Assembly: GCA_010093515.1 (NCBI GenBank)
Contig: MU001678.1
Coordinates: 390,931-454,930, forward strand
From: Lineolata rhizophorae
Lineage: Eukaryota > Ascomycota > Dothideomycetes > Lineolatales > Lineolataceae
DNA: 64,000 nt
Direction of reading: 5' to 3'
Position 1 is the first letter of the stretch, and every line of letters begins with the position of its first letter. Shown here piece by piece: positions 10,930 to 22,517 of the stretch. Under the pieces are notes generated by a model, which was given only the letters and a program-made list of their open reading frames with translations, did no database searches and had not been told where the DNA came from. The translations under genes and the position numbers were made by a program.

Positions 10930-13900
10930 TCAGTACACAAAGTACTTCTGCGTCAACGGCAATTCGGTCGACGGCTCCGCCTCGCAGAGCATGCCATCCG
11001 CCTCGACGCTCTGCATCAACGATGGTCACCTGTCAGCGGCTATCCGAAACGAACGACACATATCGTACCACCCACTACTGCATGACGCAGCACGCGCACA
11101 CACAAAAGAACGAAAACTCTAAAAAATAAAAAATAAAAATAAAGAAAAGTCAAAAAATAAGCGCCTAGGTCATGACTTACGTAGCGTTCGGGATCGACCT
11201 TCATTTTGGGCATGCTGTCGTTGTACTTCATGTCCTTCTTGCCAATGGCGCGGCAGTTCCTGACGGCCTCGACGCGCTTGCGCAGGTTGTACGACTTGAC
11301 GATGCCCGAGTCGATCGAGGCCTGCGAGACCCACGTCACGCTCGTGGCGGGCACGTGGGCCTGGGGTAAAAGCATGGGCGAGCAACGTTAGCATTTCGCC
11401 GTTCGACGCCGGTGGGGCCACAGTGACATGGAACCTTACCGCGAACATGGGACGCATGATGATGGGCTCGACGGTCGGGATCCTGCGATTTCGGTCAGCC
11501 ATTTGATGCTTCGGGAGACGACTCTCTTGAAAAGGTCAATCGTACGAGGCGTTAGGATCGCCCTGCCAACAACACAAAGTTAGCTAACCGCTCTCACAAA
11601 CAACCCGCTTGAAACTCACCATCTGGGCGTACGAGATCATGCCGCTCTTAATCACCATCTTCGGCTTCGTCCCGAAGTTGGCCGGGTTCCACAGGACCAG
11701 GTCGGCCAGCTTGCCGACCTCGACGCTGCCGATCAGGTGGCCCATGCCCTGGGCCACGGCCGGGTTGATGGTGTACTTGCTGACGTAGCGCTTGACCCGG
11801 AAGTTGTCGGCGCCGGAGCCGCGGTCCTGGTCGAGGGCGCCGCGCTGCACCTTGTTCTTGTGGGCCGTGTTCCAGGTCCTGAGGATGACCTCGCCGCACC
11901 GGCCCATGGCCTGCGAGTCGGAGCTCATCATGCTGATGGCCCCGAGGTCGTGCAGCACGTCCTCGGCCGCGATCGTCTCGGCCCGGATCCGGCTCTCCGC
12001 GAAGGCCACGTCCTCGGGTATGTTGCGCGACAGGTGGTGGCACACCATGAGCATGTCGAGGTGCTCGTCGAGCGTGTTGCGCGTGAAGGGCCGCGTCGGA
12101 TTCGTGCTCGACGGCAGCACGTTGCCGTGCTCCACCACCCGGATGATGTCGGGCGCGTGCCCGCCCCCGGCGCCCTCGGTGTGGTACGTGTGGATTGCCC
12201 GGTCCTTGAACGCCTTGATCGTCTGCTCCACGAAGCCCGACTCGTTCAGCGTGTCCGTGTGGATCAGGCATTGCACGTCGTAGTCGTCGCAGACGCTGCG
12301 GGGAAAGAAAAGGAAAAAGCGGTCGTCAGTTACCCTTCCTTGGGGCACTCCTGAATATCTAATGGGGGGGCCATAAATCGGACATACCTGAGACAAGCAT
12401 CGATGGCCGCGGGCGTCGAGCCCCAATCCTCGTGCAGCTTGAGCCCGCACGCGCCCGCCTCGCACTGGTCCTGCAGCGGCTTCTTCTCGCAGTCGTTGCC
12501 CTTGCCAGTAACGCCGAAGTTGAGCGGGAGCTCGTCGCAAGCCTGGAGCATCTGGCGTATGTGCGTGGCACCCGGGGTGCACGTGGTAGCGTTGGTCCCC
12601 GTGCTATATACATACATATATAGTAAGCAATGCGATCTCTATACCATTTCCATCTGATGATGATCTTTTTTTTTTCCCCGAGATATCTCACCTCGGACCG
12701 GTGCCCCCGCCCAGCATGGTCGTGATGCCGGACGCGATGGCCTCGTAGGCCTGCTGCGGGCAGATGAAGTGGATGTGGGTGTCGAAGCCGCCGGCCGTGA
12801 CGATGGAGTGCTCGGCGGCGACGACGTCGGTGCAGTTGCCGACGACGAGGGCCGGGTCGACGCCGGCCATGACGTCCGGGTTGCCGGCCTTGCCGATGCC
12901 GGCGATGACGCCGTTCTTGATGCCGATGTCGGCCTTGTAGATGCCGGACCAGTCGACGACGACGGCGTTGGTGATGACGGTGTCGAGGCAGTCGCGGTCG
13001 GGCCGCCCGCCCGCCTGGCCCATGCCCTCGCGCAGCGTCTTGCCCCCGCCGAAGGAGCACTCGTCGCCGTACGTCGTGAGGTCGCGCTCGACCCGGATCC
13101 AGAGGTCCGTCGCCCCGAGCCGGACCCGGTCGCCCGTCGTGGGGCCGAACATGCTGACGTAGTGCTCACGCTCCATGGCCGCGCCGTCGAGCTGCATGTC
13201 GGCGGCCGGGTCGGGCTGGGCCTTGTGCAGGAAGCCGGCATCCTGGAGCCGCTGGACGACGCCCGAGGCGATGGACACGTCGCCGATGAAGCCCGTCGCC
13301 AGCCCGTTGCCGCCTTTGACCACCTGGTTGCCAGCGATCTGCACGAGGATGACGGTCTTGGTGTCGCCGGGCTCGAAGCGGACCGAGGTGCCGGCGGGGA
13401 TGTCGAGGCGGTAGCCGTGCGCGCGCACGCGGTCGAATTCGAGCTCCGGGTTCGCCTCGATGAAGTGGTAGTGCGAGCCGACCTGTTCGTCCCGTGCATC
13501 AGCTCCTGTTCCCAGGGGGGGTTTTCTATCCCTTTGCCTCGGATAAAAAAGTGCGGGAAAGGGGAAAGGCCGGCGCGGGGAATGCGGTGTTGCCAAACCT
13601 GAATCGGCCTATCGCCCTTGCTCACGACCGTCAACTGAATCCTCTTCCTCCCCTCGTTCAGCGCGATCCTTCCGCCCTCCTTAACCGCCACCACGGCGCC
13701 GGGCTGCCTCTCGGGCTCGAACTCGGCCGGGTCCGGCGGGGGGAACTTGTCCTGGGGCGGCACGGGCAGGAAGCTGCCGTAAAGCGCCTTTTCGAGGTCG
13801 CCGTCGTCGGTGCAGATCGGGTTGTGCACCGTCACCAGGTAGGTGCCGGAGGGAAAGGTCCCTTCGATCATGAGCTCCGTCAAAGACGACGCCACGGCGG

Positions 13901-14491
13901 GTTGCACGTGACGCCGGCCGAGGATGGTGGCGCCGACGGACATGAGGTCCGCGACGCTGTGTGCGCCGTCGCGGACGAGCTTTTTGCGCGGCGAGGCAAG
14001 CGGGCGTTACGTTAAAGTCGTACGGAGGAGGGCTTGAGGGTCGTGGGAAGGGGAGCGCGTAGCTCGATGGGCAGACACACACACCTCTTGCAGTACGCTC
14101 GCAATGAGTGCCTAGATAGTCGGTGCTTCGTTCTCAGCTCGGCCATACTCCCGGTCGACATTCCGATGCACAATGGACCGAACACGCACCGTGGCCTCGG
14201 CATGGTTGAGCTTGACGCCGCGCGCCAGCCTCCGCTGGGCCAGGAAGCCCAATTGCGAGATGACGAGCTTGTCGAGCTGGGGAAACGCGAGGGGTGGGGG
14301 GGGACACCCGAAATGGGCGCCGGGGAATTCGACATTAGCACTTTGGACCGAGCCGAACCGGACGAATCGAACTGATCGAAACCGCAGAAACAGCAATTGT
14401 CCGCTCGCGCCCGCAGAGGCGCGGCACGGCGCTCTCATCGGGGCCGCTTCGCGATCCTAGAGGCACTCACCTCCTTCGGGACGAGCTGCAT
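10930..14491 (-). CDS. Urease (single-chain, nickel metalloenzyme)
   Basis: Eleven coding exons: 14491-14471, 14276-14190, 14111-14085, 13979-13599, 13482-12692, 12603-12388, 12295-11620, 11562-11546, 11482-11440, 11360-11181 and 11010-10930. They sum to 2520 nt (839 residues), the normal length for fungal urease. The chain starts [20 protein letters not shown] (gamma part), passes through the beta part, and contains the alpha catalytic part. Visible active-site elements are [12 protein letters not shown] (Ni ligands), GLKLHEDWG (carbamylated Lys), [25 protein letters not shown], the flap MVCHHL with its Cys/His, and the Asp region [11 protein letters not shown]. It ends [10 protein letters not shown]. 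The enzyme hydrolyses urea to ammonia and carbamate and needs accessory proteins that are not encoded here. Exons of 17 and 27 nt are unusually small. A TGATAA element lies upstream at 14835, but a single GATA site is weak evidence for nitrogen control. Confidence 0.97.
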
Positions 14492-15657
14492 GGCGGGCGA
14501 GCGGGTGGGCGGGGGCAGCGAGCGAGCTTGGCGGGCCGAGCTGTTCGGGACTCCGGCGCAAACGCGGCGACGGGCGACGGAATCACGAAGGAGGACGCGG
14601 CGTCGTCGCGAGCGAAGCGGTCGGTCGGTCAGCGGGGCACGTCCTCTCCGGCGAACTGCCCTTGGGAGGTGGAAGACGAGGCTCTCGCCGCGGCGGACGG
14701 CGAGGACGTATGTAGTAGGGGCTGGAAAGCGCGTCCCTCGTGCGGCCGGCCCGGGTTGGCACGGCCCCTCGGCGGGGCGCCAGCGTGCCCGGTCGAGTGC
14801 GGGCGCCGGCGCCGGCGGCCCAATTGCGGGGTCGTGATAAGGGACGGACGGCAGCTCCCCCGCCCCCAGCAGGCAGCTCTGGGCTCCGGGCTCCGGGCTC
14901 TGGGCTCCGCGAACCGCCCCACCCCCGCCCGCCCCGCGCCGCCGGCGGGCAAGTCCGCGCTTCCTTTTGAGCGATTGGCTAGCCGACTCGGCCTCGACTT
15001 CACTCCGCTCCGCGACAACGATGGAACAGCAATTGCGCTCCCACTTCCTGTTGCGCTTCGAACCGTGCGTTTATTGCCTAACTGCGTACAAGGACAGGAA
15101 TTGGTGGGATGCCGGCATGAAAACAGAATGAATGGAGCAATTGATTGAAGGCAACGGTGAAAAGACCAACGCAGTTCTCAATCAAACCGAAACTGGCGGG
15201 AAGAGCTTTCCGTGCGGACGTGGCGTGGCATGACCTCTTCCCTCGAACGCGAGATGGAAGAACCAGGAACGCAACAAGTCACGCCTGAATCCAGACCGCT
15301 CCAACCCCTCGTGCCCGACCCGAAGATCTAGAAAACACCGAAAGGAGCGGGGAAGGAAGAAGCAACGCACTCGCTTTGCCGCCATCAAAACCTCCCATCT
15401 CTTACAGGGAACAGCACGGGAATAGAAGAGACGGTAGACGCGTGGGCAATGATGCCGATTAAAAAAAAAAAATAGAAATAAAAACTGGAGTGCAGAAAAA
15501 AAGGGGGAAAAAAAGATAAAAGCAGAAACAAACAACACAAGCAAACAACCCGCATGATTTTGGAAAAGCAAAAAACCACTATGACACGGAACCAAGAGCC
15601 TAAAACCGTAGCCACCGGACCCCAGATTTATCCAGCCCAGGCCCCGACCCACGCCCT
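14492..15657. other. Intergenic region upstream of urease
   Basis: Urease promoter side on the right and the 3' flank of the HMG-box gene on the left. It contains a GGGCTCY heptamer repeat (14877-14909), a TGATAA site (14835-14840) and A-rich stretches at 15460-15545. No gene seen. Confidence 0.5.
14877..14909. repeat. GC-rich heptamer tandem repeat (GGGCTCY)
   Basis: About four and a half tandem copies of a 7-bp unit, with one C-to-T difference, roughly 385 bp upstream of the urease start codon. Confidence 0.75.
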
Positions 15658-17320
15658 TCACGCGTCGCTCTTCCGCTTTCTCCCCCCCTTAGTCTCCTTC
15701 TTCGCGGGCGCCGGTGCCGCCTGCACCTCCACCGCCTCATCCACCCCCTTCGACTTCCTCGCCTTCTTCCTCTTGGGCTCCTCCGGACTCTGGTCTTTGG
15801 CCGCTGCGGCGGCGGCGGCGGCGGCGGCGGTGCCCCTGCGCTTCTTCTCCGGGCTCTTCTCCTTGGCGGCGGCCGCGGGGCTCGCGGCCGCGGGCGCCGC
15901 CGGCTTGACGCCGTTCTCCTTCGCCTTGCGTGGCTGGCGCTTGGGCTTGGGCGCCTTAGCGGGGGTGGGCTCGCGGACGGGAGTGGGCTCCTTGGGCGGC
16001 TGGACCGGCCCGGCGAGCTCGGAGGCGTCGTCCTCGTCGGTGGCGGCGGCGACGGCGTCCGGGTCCTCGAAGTCGATGCCGGCGGGCGACGGCACGGGCG
16101 AGTTGGCGCCGATGCTGGCCTTGTACTTGGCCATGGCCTCCTGGTAGTTGACGTAATTCGCCTTGTATTGGTCCTGGTAGACCTGTGTGTTGAAGCACCA
16201 TCCGTCAATACTCGGGCTTTGGGGAAAAGAAGTTGATAAGGGAGGAAAGGAGGAAAGGGGTGAATAAAATGACGCACCTTCTTCTCGGCGTCGGACATGG
16301 CGTGCCACCTGCGGGTGGCTTCCTCGCCCACCTCGCCCGGCTTGGCGGCGTCGCCAATCTCCCTCTTGATCTCCGGGCGGATCTGCTGGGCGTAGAGGAA
16401 GTAGGCCGTCAGCGGGCGGGGCGGCTCGTTGGGGTCCTTCTCCTTCTTCTCGCGCTTCCTTCGCTTGGGCTTGGGAGCCTCGGCCGGCGTCGCCGCCGCC
16501 GCCGCCGCAGCGGCGGCGGCCGCAGATGCAGCTTGGGCCGGGGCGGGCGTGGCGCCCCTCACGACATTGGCACCAAGCGGATTGGAGATGGCGAGGGTGT
16601 CGAGTCCAGTGCTCTGACCCCCACCAATCACAGTGTTAGTGTGCTTGAGATAGGCCTGCAGCAAGTCGCCGACGGCATTTTGAAGCGTGGTGAGGCCGGT
16701 GACGACCTGGAGAGAAAGGGTGATAGGTTAGCGATATAGGTAAAGGCGTGCCGCGCGGCGCGGCGGTATGCGCGGTGCAAATGCGAACAGCACGGTGTGT
16801 CATCGAAGACGAGAGAGAAAAGAGAACATTGAACCAAGAGCGCAAGGCTGAACGCGCCGGCGTCGGCGCGTTGTGCACAGCCGCAAGCGCGTGGCCGGAA
16901 AATGACGCATGACAACAACAACAACAATGATGGCGCGCGCCGCACGGCGGGACCGGACGACGATGGGCATCACGGCGCGGGTGGTGGCGTCGGAGCGAGC
17001 CACGACGGCCTCGCGGAGCGCGCGGGCGCGCGACGATGGGCCGTTGTCGATGGAAACACCCGACCGCGACCAGGTGGAGGATCCCGGGACCGCAAAGCGC
17101 GGTTGCGCGAGGGCGAAAGAGCAACAACAAGGGCGCGCGCGCGTGCGCGCGCACACGCCCACACACGAAGAACACGAAGACGGGCGGAAAGGAAAAGGAA
17201 CGCGAGAGAGGGAGTGAGAGAGAGGCTCACCGAGTCGCGCGTGCGCATGAACTGCTCGACCGAAATCTGCAGCTCGGCCGTCTCGACGACGTTCTCTTCC
17301 TTGCGCGCGCGAGGCGGCAT
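15658..17320 (-). CDS. HMG-box DNA-binding protein
   Basis: Three exons: 17320-17231, 16706-16278 and 16182-15658 (347 residues). Intron 1 is 524 bp, long for this genome; intron 2 is 95 bp and splits the HMG box. The N-terminus (MPPRARKEENVVETAELQIS) leads into a helical region, then an Ala-rich stretch, then a basic nuclear-localisation-like cluster (KPKRRKREKKEK). The HMG box follows at about residues 120-195: DPNEPPRPLTAYFLYAQQIR, then the RRWHAMSDAEKK core, and VYQDQYKANYVNYQEAM in exon 3. The C-terminal tail has an acidic patch and alternating basic/Ala-rich repeats (KAPKPKRQPRK, SPEKKRRG, RKKARKSKG), like chromatin-architectural HMGB proteins. Expected in the nucleus, bending DNA with little sequence specificity. 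It lacks the features that would make it a mating-type HMG protein. Confidence 0.9.
17133..17152. repeat. CG-rich palindromic tract inside intron 1 of the HMG-box gene
   Basis: An alternating GC/GT tract symmetric about its centre, lying in the 524-bp first intron. Confidence 0.8.
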
Positions 17321-17706
17321 CGTGGGCGAGCGCTGGGGGCGTGTGCGGTGGCGGGCGACGAGAGCTCGAGCGGCGAGCCGTGTGCGTGTGCCGCCGAGGG
17401 AGCGGCGGGCGGGTCGGCCTGGCAGTCGGGGGCAGGCAGGGCAGGCAGGCAGCTGAGCGTGGACGAAAACGGGGCCGGGACGCCAGGCGCGGGCACCGGC
17501 GCAGGCGGGAGAGAGGACCGGCGGGCGGTGCGGCGGCGCGCGACCAGCTGTTCCGGCCGCGAGAAGAGGTTGGTGGGCGCTTCTCTGCGCGGCGGGCGGC
17601 GGTGCCGGGAAAAGAGATTTTCGGCGGGCGGGCGGGTTGGGGTGGAGAAGGGACGGAGCGAGCGGGCGGGCGGGCGCAGGAAGGGCGAGGCGGCCCCAAT
17701 TTGAGC

Positions 17707-17734
17707 GGGCGGCGGGCGGCGGGCGGCGGGCGGC
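17707..17734. repeat. GGGCGGC heptamer tandem repeat, G-quadruplex-prone
   Basis: Four tandem 7-bp units. Regularly spaced GGG runs satisfy the usual four-tract G-quadruplex pattern. It lies about 387 bp upstream of the HMG-box start codon. Confidence 0.75.
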
Positions 17735-19388
17735 GGCCAGTCCTCCCTCCCCCGAGCCCCCCAGCCTCCGGGCGCCGGCGCCGGCTGCGGCCCAGGCCGG
17801 CCCTGCCGCCGGCGGTCAGCCGCCCCTAACACAACAAACCCCCCAGCGCCCCGCCCAAGGATCGTCCGGCCCGGCGTGGGCCTGTGTGTGCGCCCGTGTG
17901 TGGTGCCTTGCTTCGCAGCCCGCCCATTCTGTTGCCTCCATGCTGCAGCGCCCATGCGCGCAGCCCGCACCGGCGCCCAGCCACACCCCCCAGTCCCGTG
18001 GCCGCTCGCGGTGCCCGCGTCCGCGCTCGTCAGGCACCTGCGAACTCGCCCAGGAAACACAGCACCTAACGAACGGGATCCTCGCGCTGGGCGCCCACCG
18101 CCCTCCCACTCTCGGTCGTCCTCTCTACACGCCGCCGGGTGCCCCGCCCGGGTCAGGGCCTGCCGCGCGGCGCCTATCGCCGCTGTGGTCGCACCCAACC
18201 CCCCCAGTCAGTCGTCCAGCGTCGCTGTCTGCTGCCCCGGCCAGCCTGCCCTGATGGCGCCCTCGCTCTGGCTCGCTCTCGCCCGTTCCCGCCGCTCGCC
18301 GCTCATGTCGCTTGTCGCTCACCCGCTCCCGCATCCACGCCTGCGCCCGCATTTCCCCCGTCGCCCCAGTTTAGTTCTGTGCGGCCCGGTGGCCTCCCCG
18401 TCAAGCTCTTGCTGCGAACGCCCGACAAGTCGCCGAGCAAGTAGCGAGACCACCCGGGAAGACGATGCGCATCGCAGCCTACATGCGTACGTAGTTTAAT
18501 GAGTGAGTGAGCGGGTGAGTTCCTTCGACCTCTCTGGTCAAACGGTGGAAGCGAGCAAATATTTTCCTTGGTGTTGGATAAGCCGCACATAGATATGTGC
18601 TAGCAGCTCGCTCTCACGCTCTCCCGAGCCCCTCCTCGTCCGGACGGCGGCGCTCTCGCAGGGCGTACTGCAGCCGGGTTGGTTTTCATGATCGCCTTAC
18701 GCAAGCGGGACTGCTGCTGCCCCCTGCCACGGTCCAGCATGGTGACGCTGCTCGCCGTTCACCTGTCCATCCACGCCCTCATTCTTTACTACACACTTAG
18801 AACGACTGAAAATCGTTGTCTACTCGGGCCCTGAACCACTTGGCTCTCACCAGACGGAATATATTTGCTCTGGCCAAGGACAGTACTTGGCCATGCGACA
18901 AGTGATACATGTGCCACCCACCCAGGAAGACGTTCCGGTGAGGTTCCAAGTTTTGACTGTTCGTATGCATGTGTCTGGGCGGCCGGCCCTTTTTAGTCTG
19001 GTGCCCTCCGCTCCCCGAGAGCGCCAATGGCGGGTGCGCGGGCGCGGGCGCGGGCGCGCACCTTAGCCCCGGCAAGCGGCGCCTAATCTTTCAATCGAAC
19101 GACCTGCAGCATCTACTACGTACATACATACATACTATCAGCCCGTTGCCAGCTCCCCGCCCTCCAGATCGCGCGCGCGCCCGGTCGACCCCTCGGGGGC
19201 CCCCTCGGCTGAGGGAACCCCCGGCCGGACTTCAACCATTCGCCCAGCCCTGCCGGCACCTCCGAACCCCCCGCAATTCCGCGATTGCGCCCGCGGCCTT
19301 TTCGCGGGCCCAGAACAACCTCATCTCCCCCCGCCCCGGCGACGCCCCCCGGGGGGAAATTCCACGCCCTGCAACAGCGCAGAACAGA

Positions 19389-19404
19389 GCGCGCGCGCGC
19401 GCGC
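19389..19404. repeat. Alternating GC tract
   Basis: Pure GC alternation in intergenic DNA. Confidence 0.8.
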
Positions 19405-19728
19405 CCACGTCGTCGATGAATCCCGATTGACGTCGCGACGCGCTGCCGGCGCGGCCCCATCCACGGTCCTCCAACCCGCTTCCTGCCTCGCCGCTACGTA
19501 CGTGCACACTGAACTTGCGAACCCACGCTCTGCGCGCCACCTTCCCTTCCCTTCCCCTCCCCCACTTCCCCGCCGACCTCCCTCCCTCCCTCCGCCGTGC
19601 TCCCCCCCCCCTTGCCGGACGCTTCCGCGCGCCCCGCCGGGCGCTGCGCCGCTACATCAAGTACGTGCGTAGTATACCTGCGTGTCCGCAGCAGGCGGGG
19701 CCCGCGCCCGCGCCCGCCGCCGCGACCC

Positions 19729-19750
19729 AAGCAAGCAAGCAAGCAAGCAA
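19729..19750. repeat. AAGC microsatellite
   Basis: About five tandem AAGC units; the same unit recurs at 35561-35584 and 40891-40909. Confidence 0.8.
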
Positions 19751-20619
19751 AGCACCGCCAGCACGACGCACCGCCGCCCGCGCCGCCGCCGCCGCCCGCG
19801 CTAGATGTTGAAGCGGCCCCGCGCCCCCAAGGCCCGAAGAGCGCGGCGGGGCGTATGTGCTACATATGTACGTAGGGAGCCAGGGTCGCGCCATGGGGAG
19901 GCTAGCTGGCTAGCGTAGCTCCCCGCCTGCGGTGTAGGTGTAGGCTGGTGCGTCGGTACATACGTAGTAGTGCCTCGAGGCTGGCTCGAGTTTGTGTCTG
20001 GTCTGCTAGGTGGAAACGTTCTGGCGAAGAAGTGTTTGGGATGAGGGAGGTTGGATGTCTGACTGATGTCCAGTCTGCTGGTTTCATTCCCTGGTCGTCG
20101 AGGTTCGTGCTCTTTGATGAGGTTCGGACGCGATGGGCCTAAAGGCATGGCTTTAACTTGCCTGCTACGTTTCACTGCCCCAAGAACGATAGAAAAGCAA
20201 TTTGTCACTGTTGACTCGATGCGTGCAGAAATCAAAAAGGCTAGGTTAGAGAGCTTAGTGAATGATAGGTCACTAAAAGACTACGACCATGAACCATAGC
20301 ACACCCGAAGACTCAGGTTACCAAGGGAAACTAATGGATGCCGATAACCCAACCCGCCAGCGCAACGCCAGAACACCTCCAGGCAAGCCCAACCCTCAAT
20401 CCAGACAACAGCCAACCCCGTGAAGAAACTCAACCCGAAATGCTATTCCCTCCCCCCTTTTGCCTTCGATGGCCAGCGATCCTACACGTCCGTCCTCCCT
20501 CTCTCCGGCCAAATGCCTCCACGTTCCATGCTTCCAGGTGCCCCGACAGGCCGCGCGCATCATCGGCCTAACGAAAACACATCCCTTCAGCAGGCGCGTT
20601 CTTCTTCCCCCGTGCGTTT

Positions 20620-21393
20620 TCACTTGTACTGCGGCTGGCTACCTTGCTGTCCGCCGTATCCCTGCATCGGTATCTGCTGCCCGCCGCCGCCCTGGGCTTG
20701 CACGTCCGGCCGGTACCTAAGTAGAGGAAGGGGGGTGTTAACGCTTCGCGGGGACCGAACAAAATACAAGTGCGAGGAGGAGCGTGCGATGAGAAGGGGG
20801 TTTGCGCTTGGTTGGCTGCGGGAAGGAGAGAGACACGAGGTGCGAGGAGCGCATACTTCATATCCTGGAAGAAGTTGCAGACGTGGCATCCGACTTCCTG
20901 TACACGGCGCTTGTTAGTCCTGGATGATGCGCCAGGTGAGGGAGGGGGGAGGGGGGGGAAGGTGTGCGTTTCTTACATGGTACGGTTTGAGCGAGAACGG
21001 AATGATGGGCTACCCAAACCAAATCAGTCATTTTTTGAAACCCACCACGACGTCCGACCTTTCCCAAGTAGGGCGTCTCTTACGATGAAGCAAAACGTGA
21101 ACCATTCCCTACGCGCAGCGCCACCGACGAGTAGCGCTAGTCAGCCAAGGATTCCTCCCGCTATACGCAATCCCCCAGGGCGCGCGATACGTACCATCGC
21201 TTGTAGCAGTTTGCCGTGAAGTTGCCGCAGTTCTGGCACTGCGTCGTGACGTGCTCGTAGCCCTTGAGGCGTGACGTGAAAGCTATTCGTCGGACCCAGG
21301 CCAAGCCTCGTCAGCCACGATCCGCGCAAGGTCGCGCGCGACGCGCCAGCGACTGGACTCACTGTGCGTCCCGCAGGTGAAGAAGAAGAACAT
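20620..21393 (-). CDS. Small zinc-ribbon protein (six exons)
   Basis: This gene is too fragmented to appear as a long frame. I rebuilt exons 21393-21363, 21282-21195, 21108-21084, 21009-20977, 20897-20857 and 20716-20620, joined by introns of 80, 86, 74, 79 and 140 bp. The total is 315 nt (104 residues). The product begins MFFFFTCGTHTFTSRLKGYE, has a first Cys pair in TTQCQNCGNFTA and a second in EVGCHVCNFFQDMKYRPD. Between them is a hydrophobic stretch (WFTFCFIPIIPFSL), and the tail is Gly/Gln-rich. The CxxC...CxxC pairs around a hydrophobic strand, with a conserved YRPD after the second pair, match the fungal zinc-ribbon family (Pfam zinc_ribbon_15, from memory). Every junction preserves the family pattern, which is strong support for the model. 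The role is unknown; zinc binding is inferred from the cysteines. Confidence 0.88.
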
Positions 21394-22517
21394 GGTGCTA
21401 TCCTAGGCGCCGCGGGCGATGACAGCGCGCTCTCCGCTCCCCGGGTCAAGAATAACAAAGAACAAAAAAAAGGAAGCTGTCGGGCAGGGCGGACGAGGAT
21501 TCAATGCGGAGCCTCGAGCGTCGAGCGTAGAAGAGGAAGCTAGGTACGCGTGCAGTATTTGCGCGTCGAAGTCCGAAATGCGGAAGGCAGGCAGGATGCA
21601 AGTCGCCGGTCCTCGAGGTCTGCAGCAGGCACGGAGTAATGTAGTCGTGGGCAATTGAAGGCAGTCGCCCGCGGACGGCGGCGAGCGGCGTCTGGTGATG
21701 CACCGCTCAGGCAAACCTTGGCTCTTGGCCGTTACGTATACCTCGCGCGCCCCCCGTCGGGCCGGGTTAGCGCCGCACGTCGTTGGCCAATGGGCCTCGC
21801 TCGCCCCGTCCGCTCGGCGGCGCTCCGCCTCGTTTGCCGCGTTTCAACCGCGGGAGCTGCCCGACCTGCCGAACTGGCCAGCGAAGCGAGTTCCTGTGCC
21901 GCAAACGAGCCGCTGCGCTCGAGCTCGAGAGGAGCGTTGCTCTGGGACCATTGATGCTTTCGTTCGTCTGTCGCTCTCCGTGGAGTTTGCTGGCAGCCTG
22001 AGAGTGCGGTACGGAGGTGCTCAAGCCCCGCTTGGAGAGTTCTCTCGTTGAGAGCGCTGAGCCTCAGTTATTTAGAGTTCACTCCACCGGACGGAATTAT
22101 TGTCATGAGTGCCTGTATTCAATGGGAAAAAGACCTATGCTAGGTGAACGTTGATGGTTCGTTTAGCTGTGTAATACGACCAAAGTTCTACATCATATTG
22201 CTCACCAGCAAGATAAAAGTTAAATTGCAGAACAGAAACAGGAGAAGTTTTGATAAAGCATAGAGTCAAGACATATACAGGAATGAGTAAAACGGGTAGC
22301 GCAAAGAAAACGATAGCAGTTAGCTGCAATAGATAAACCAAAGAATCAGTCAAAGTTGGATCATCCTAGCAAAAGAAGTCAGCCCCAAATACATTACGCA
22401 TCAATCGTCGACCACCATGACTAGCTCCCCAGTGGCGAAAGCCTGTACGCCTCCAACCCAATAATGCAAAACCGCAAAAAAAAAAAAAATCAAAGGAAAT
22501 AACATTCAGAGGACATC
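21394..22517. other. Intergenic region
   Basis: Upstream of the zinc-ribbon gene and downstream of the orphan gene. Composition changes near 22050 from GC-rich to AT-richer. A 72-codon hydrophobic frame on the minus strand (22353-22135) is not supported as a gene. Confidence 0.45.

Larger units (their letters stand above)
17321..20619. other. 3.3-kb intergenic region without a supported gene
   Basis: Promoter side of the HMG-box gene and 3' flank of the zinc-ribbon gene. It has a GGGCGGC heptamer repeat, extremely GC-rich DNA to about 18200, a CG run at 19389-19404, an AAGC microsatellite and five copies of TACGTA. Long open frames here are explained by the scarcity of A/T in stop codons and do not resemble proteins. 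Confidence 0.55.

Noticed and set aside
17227-18198. Long minus-strand frame (323 codons) and plus-strand frames over the HMG-box promoter
   Set aside because: Extreme GC content removes stop codons by chance; the products are Arg/Pro/Ala-rich with no domain character.
22135-22353. 72-residue hydrophobic minus-strand frame
   Set aside because: It could be a small membrane protein, but there is no good start context, no recognisable family and the surrounding DNA is AT-rich, where such frames arise easily.
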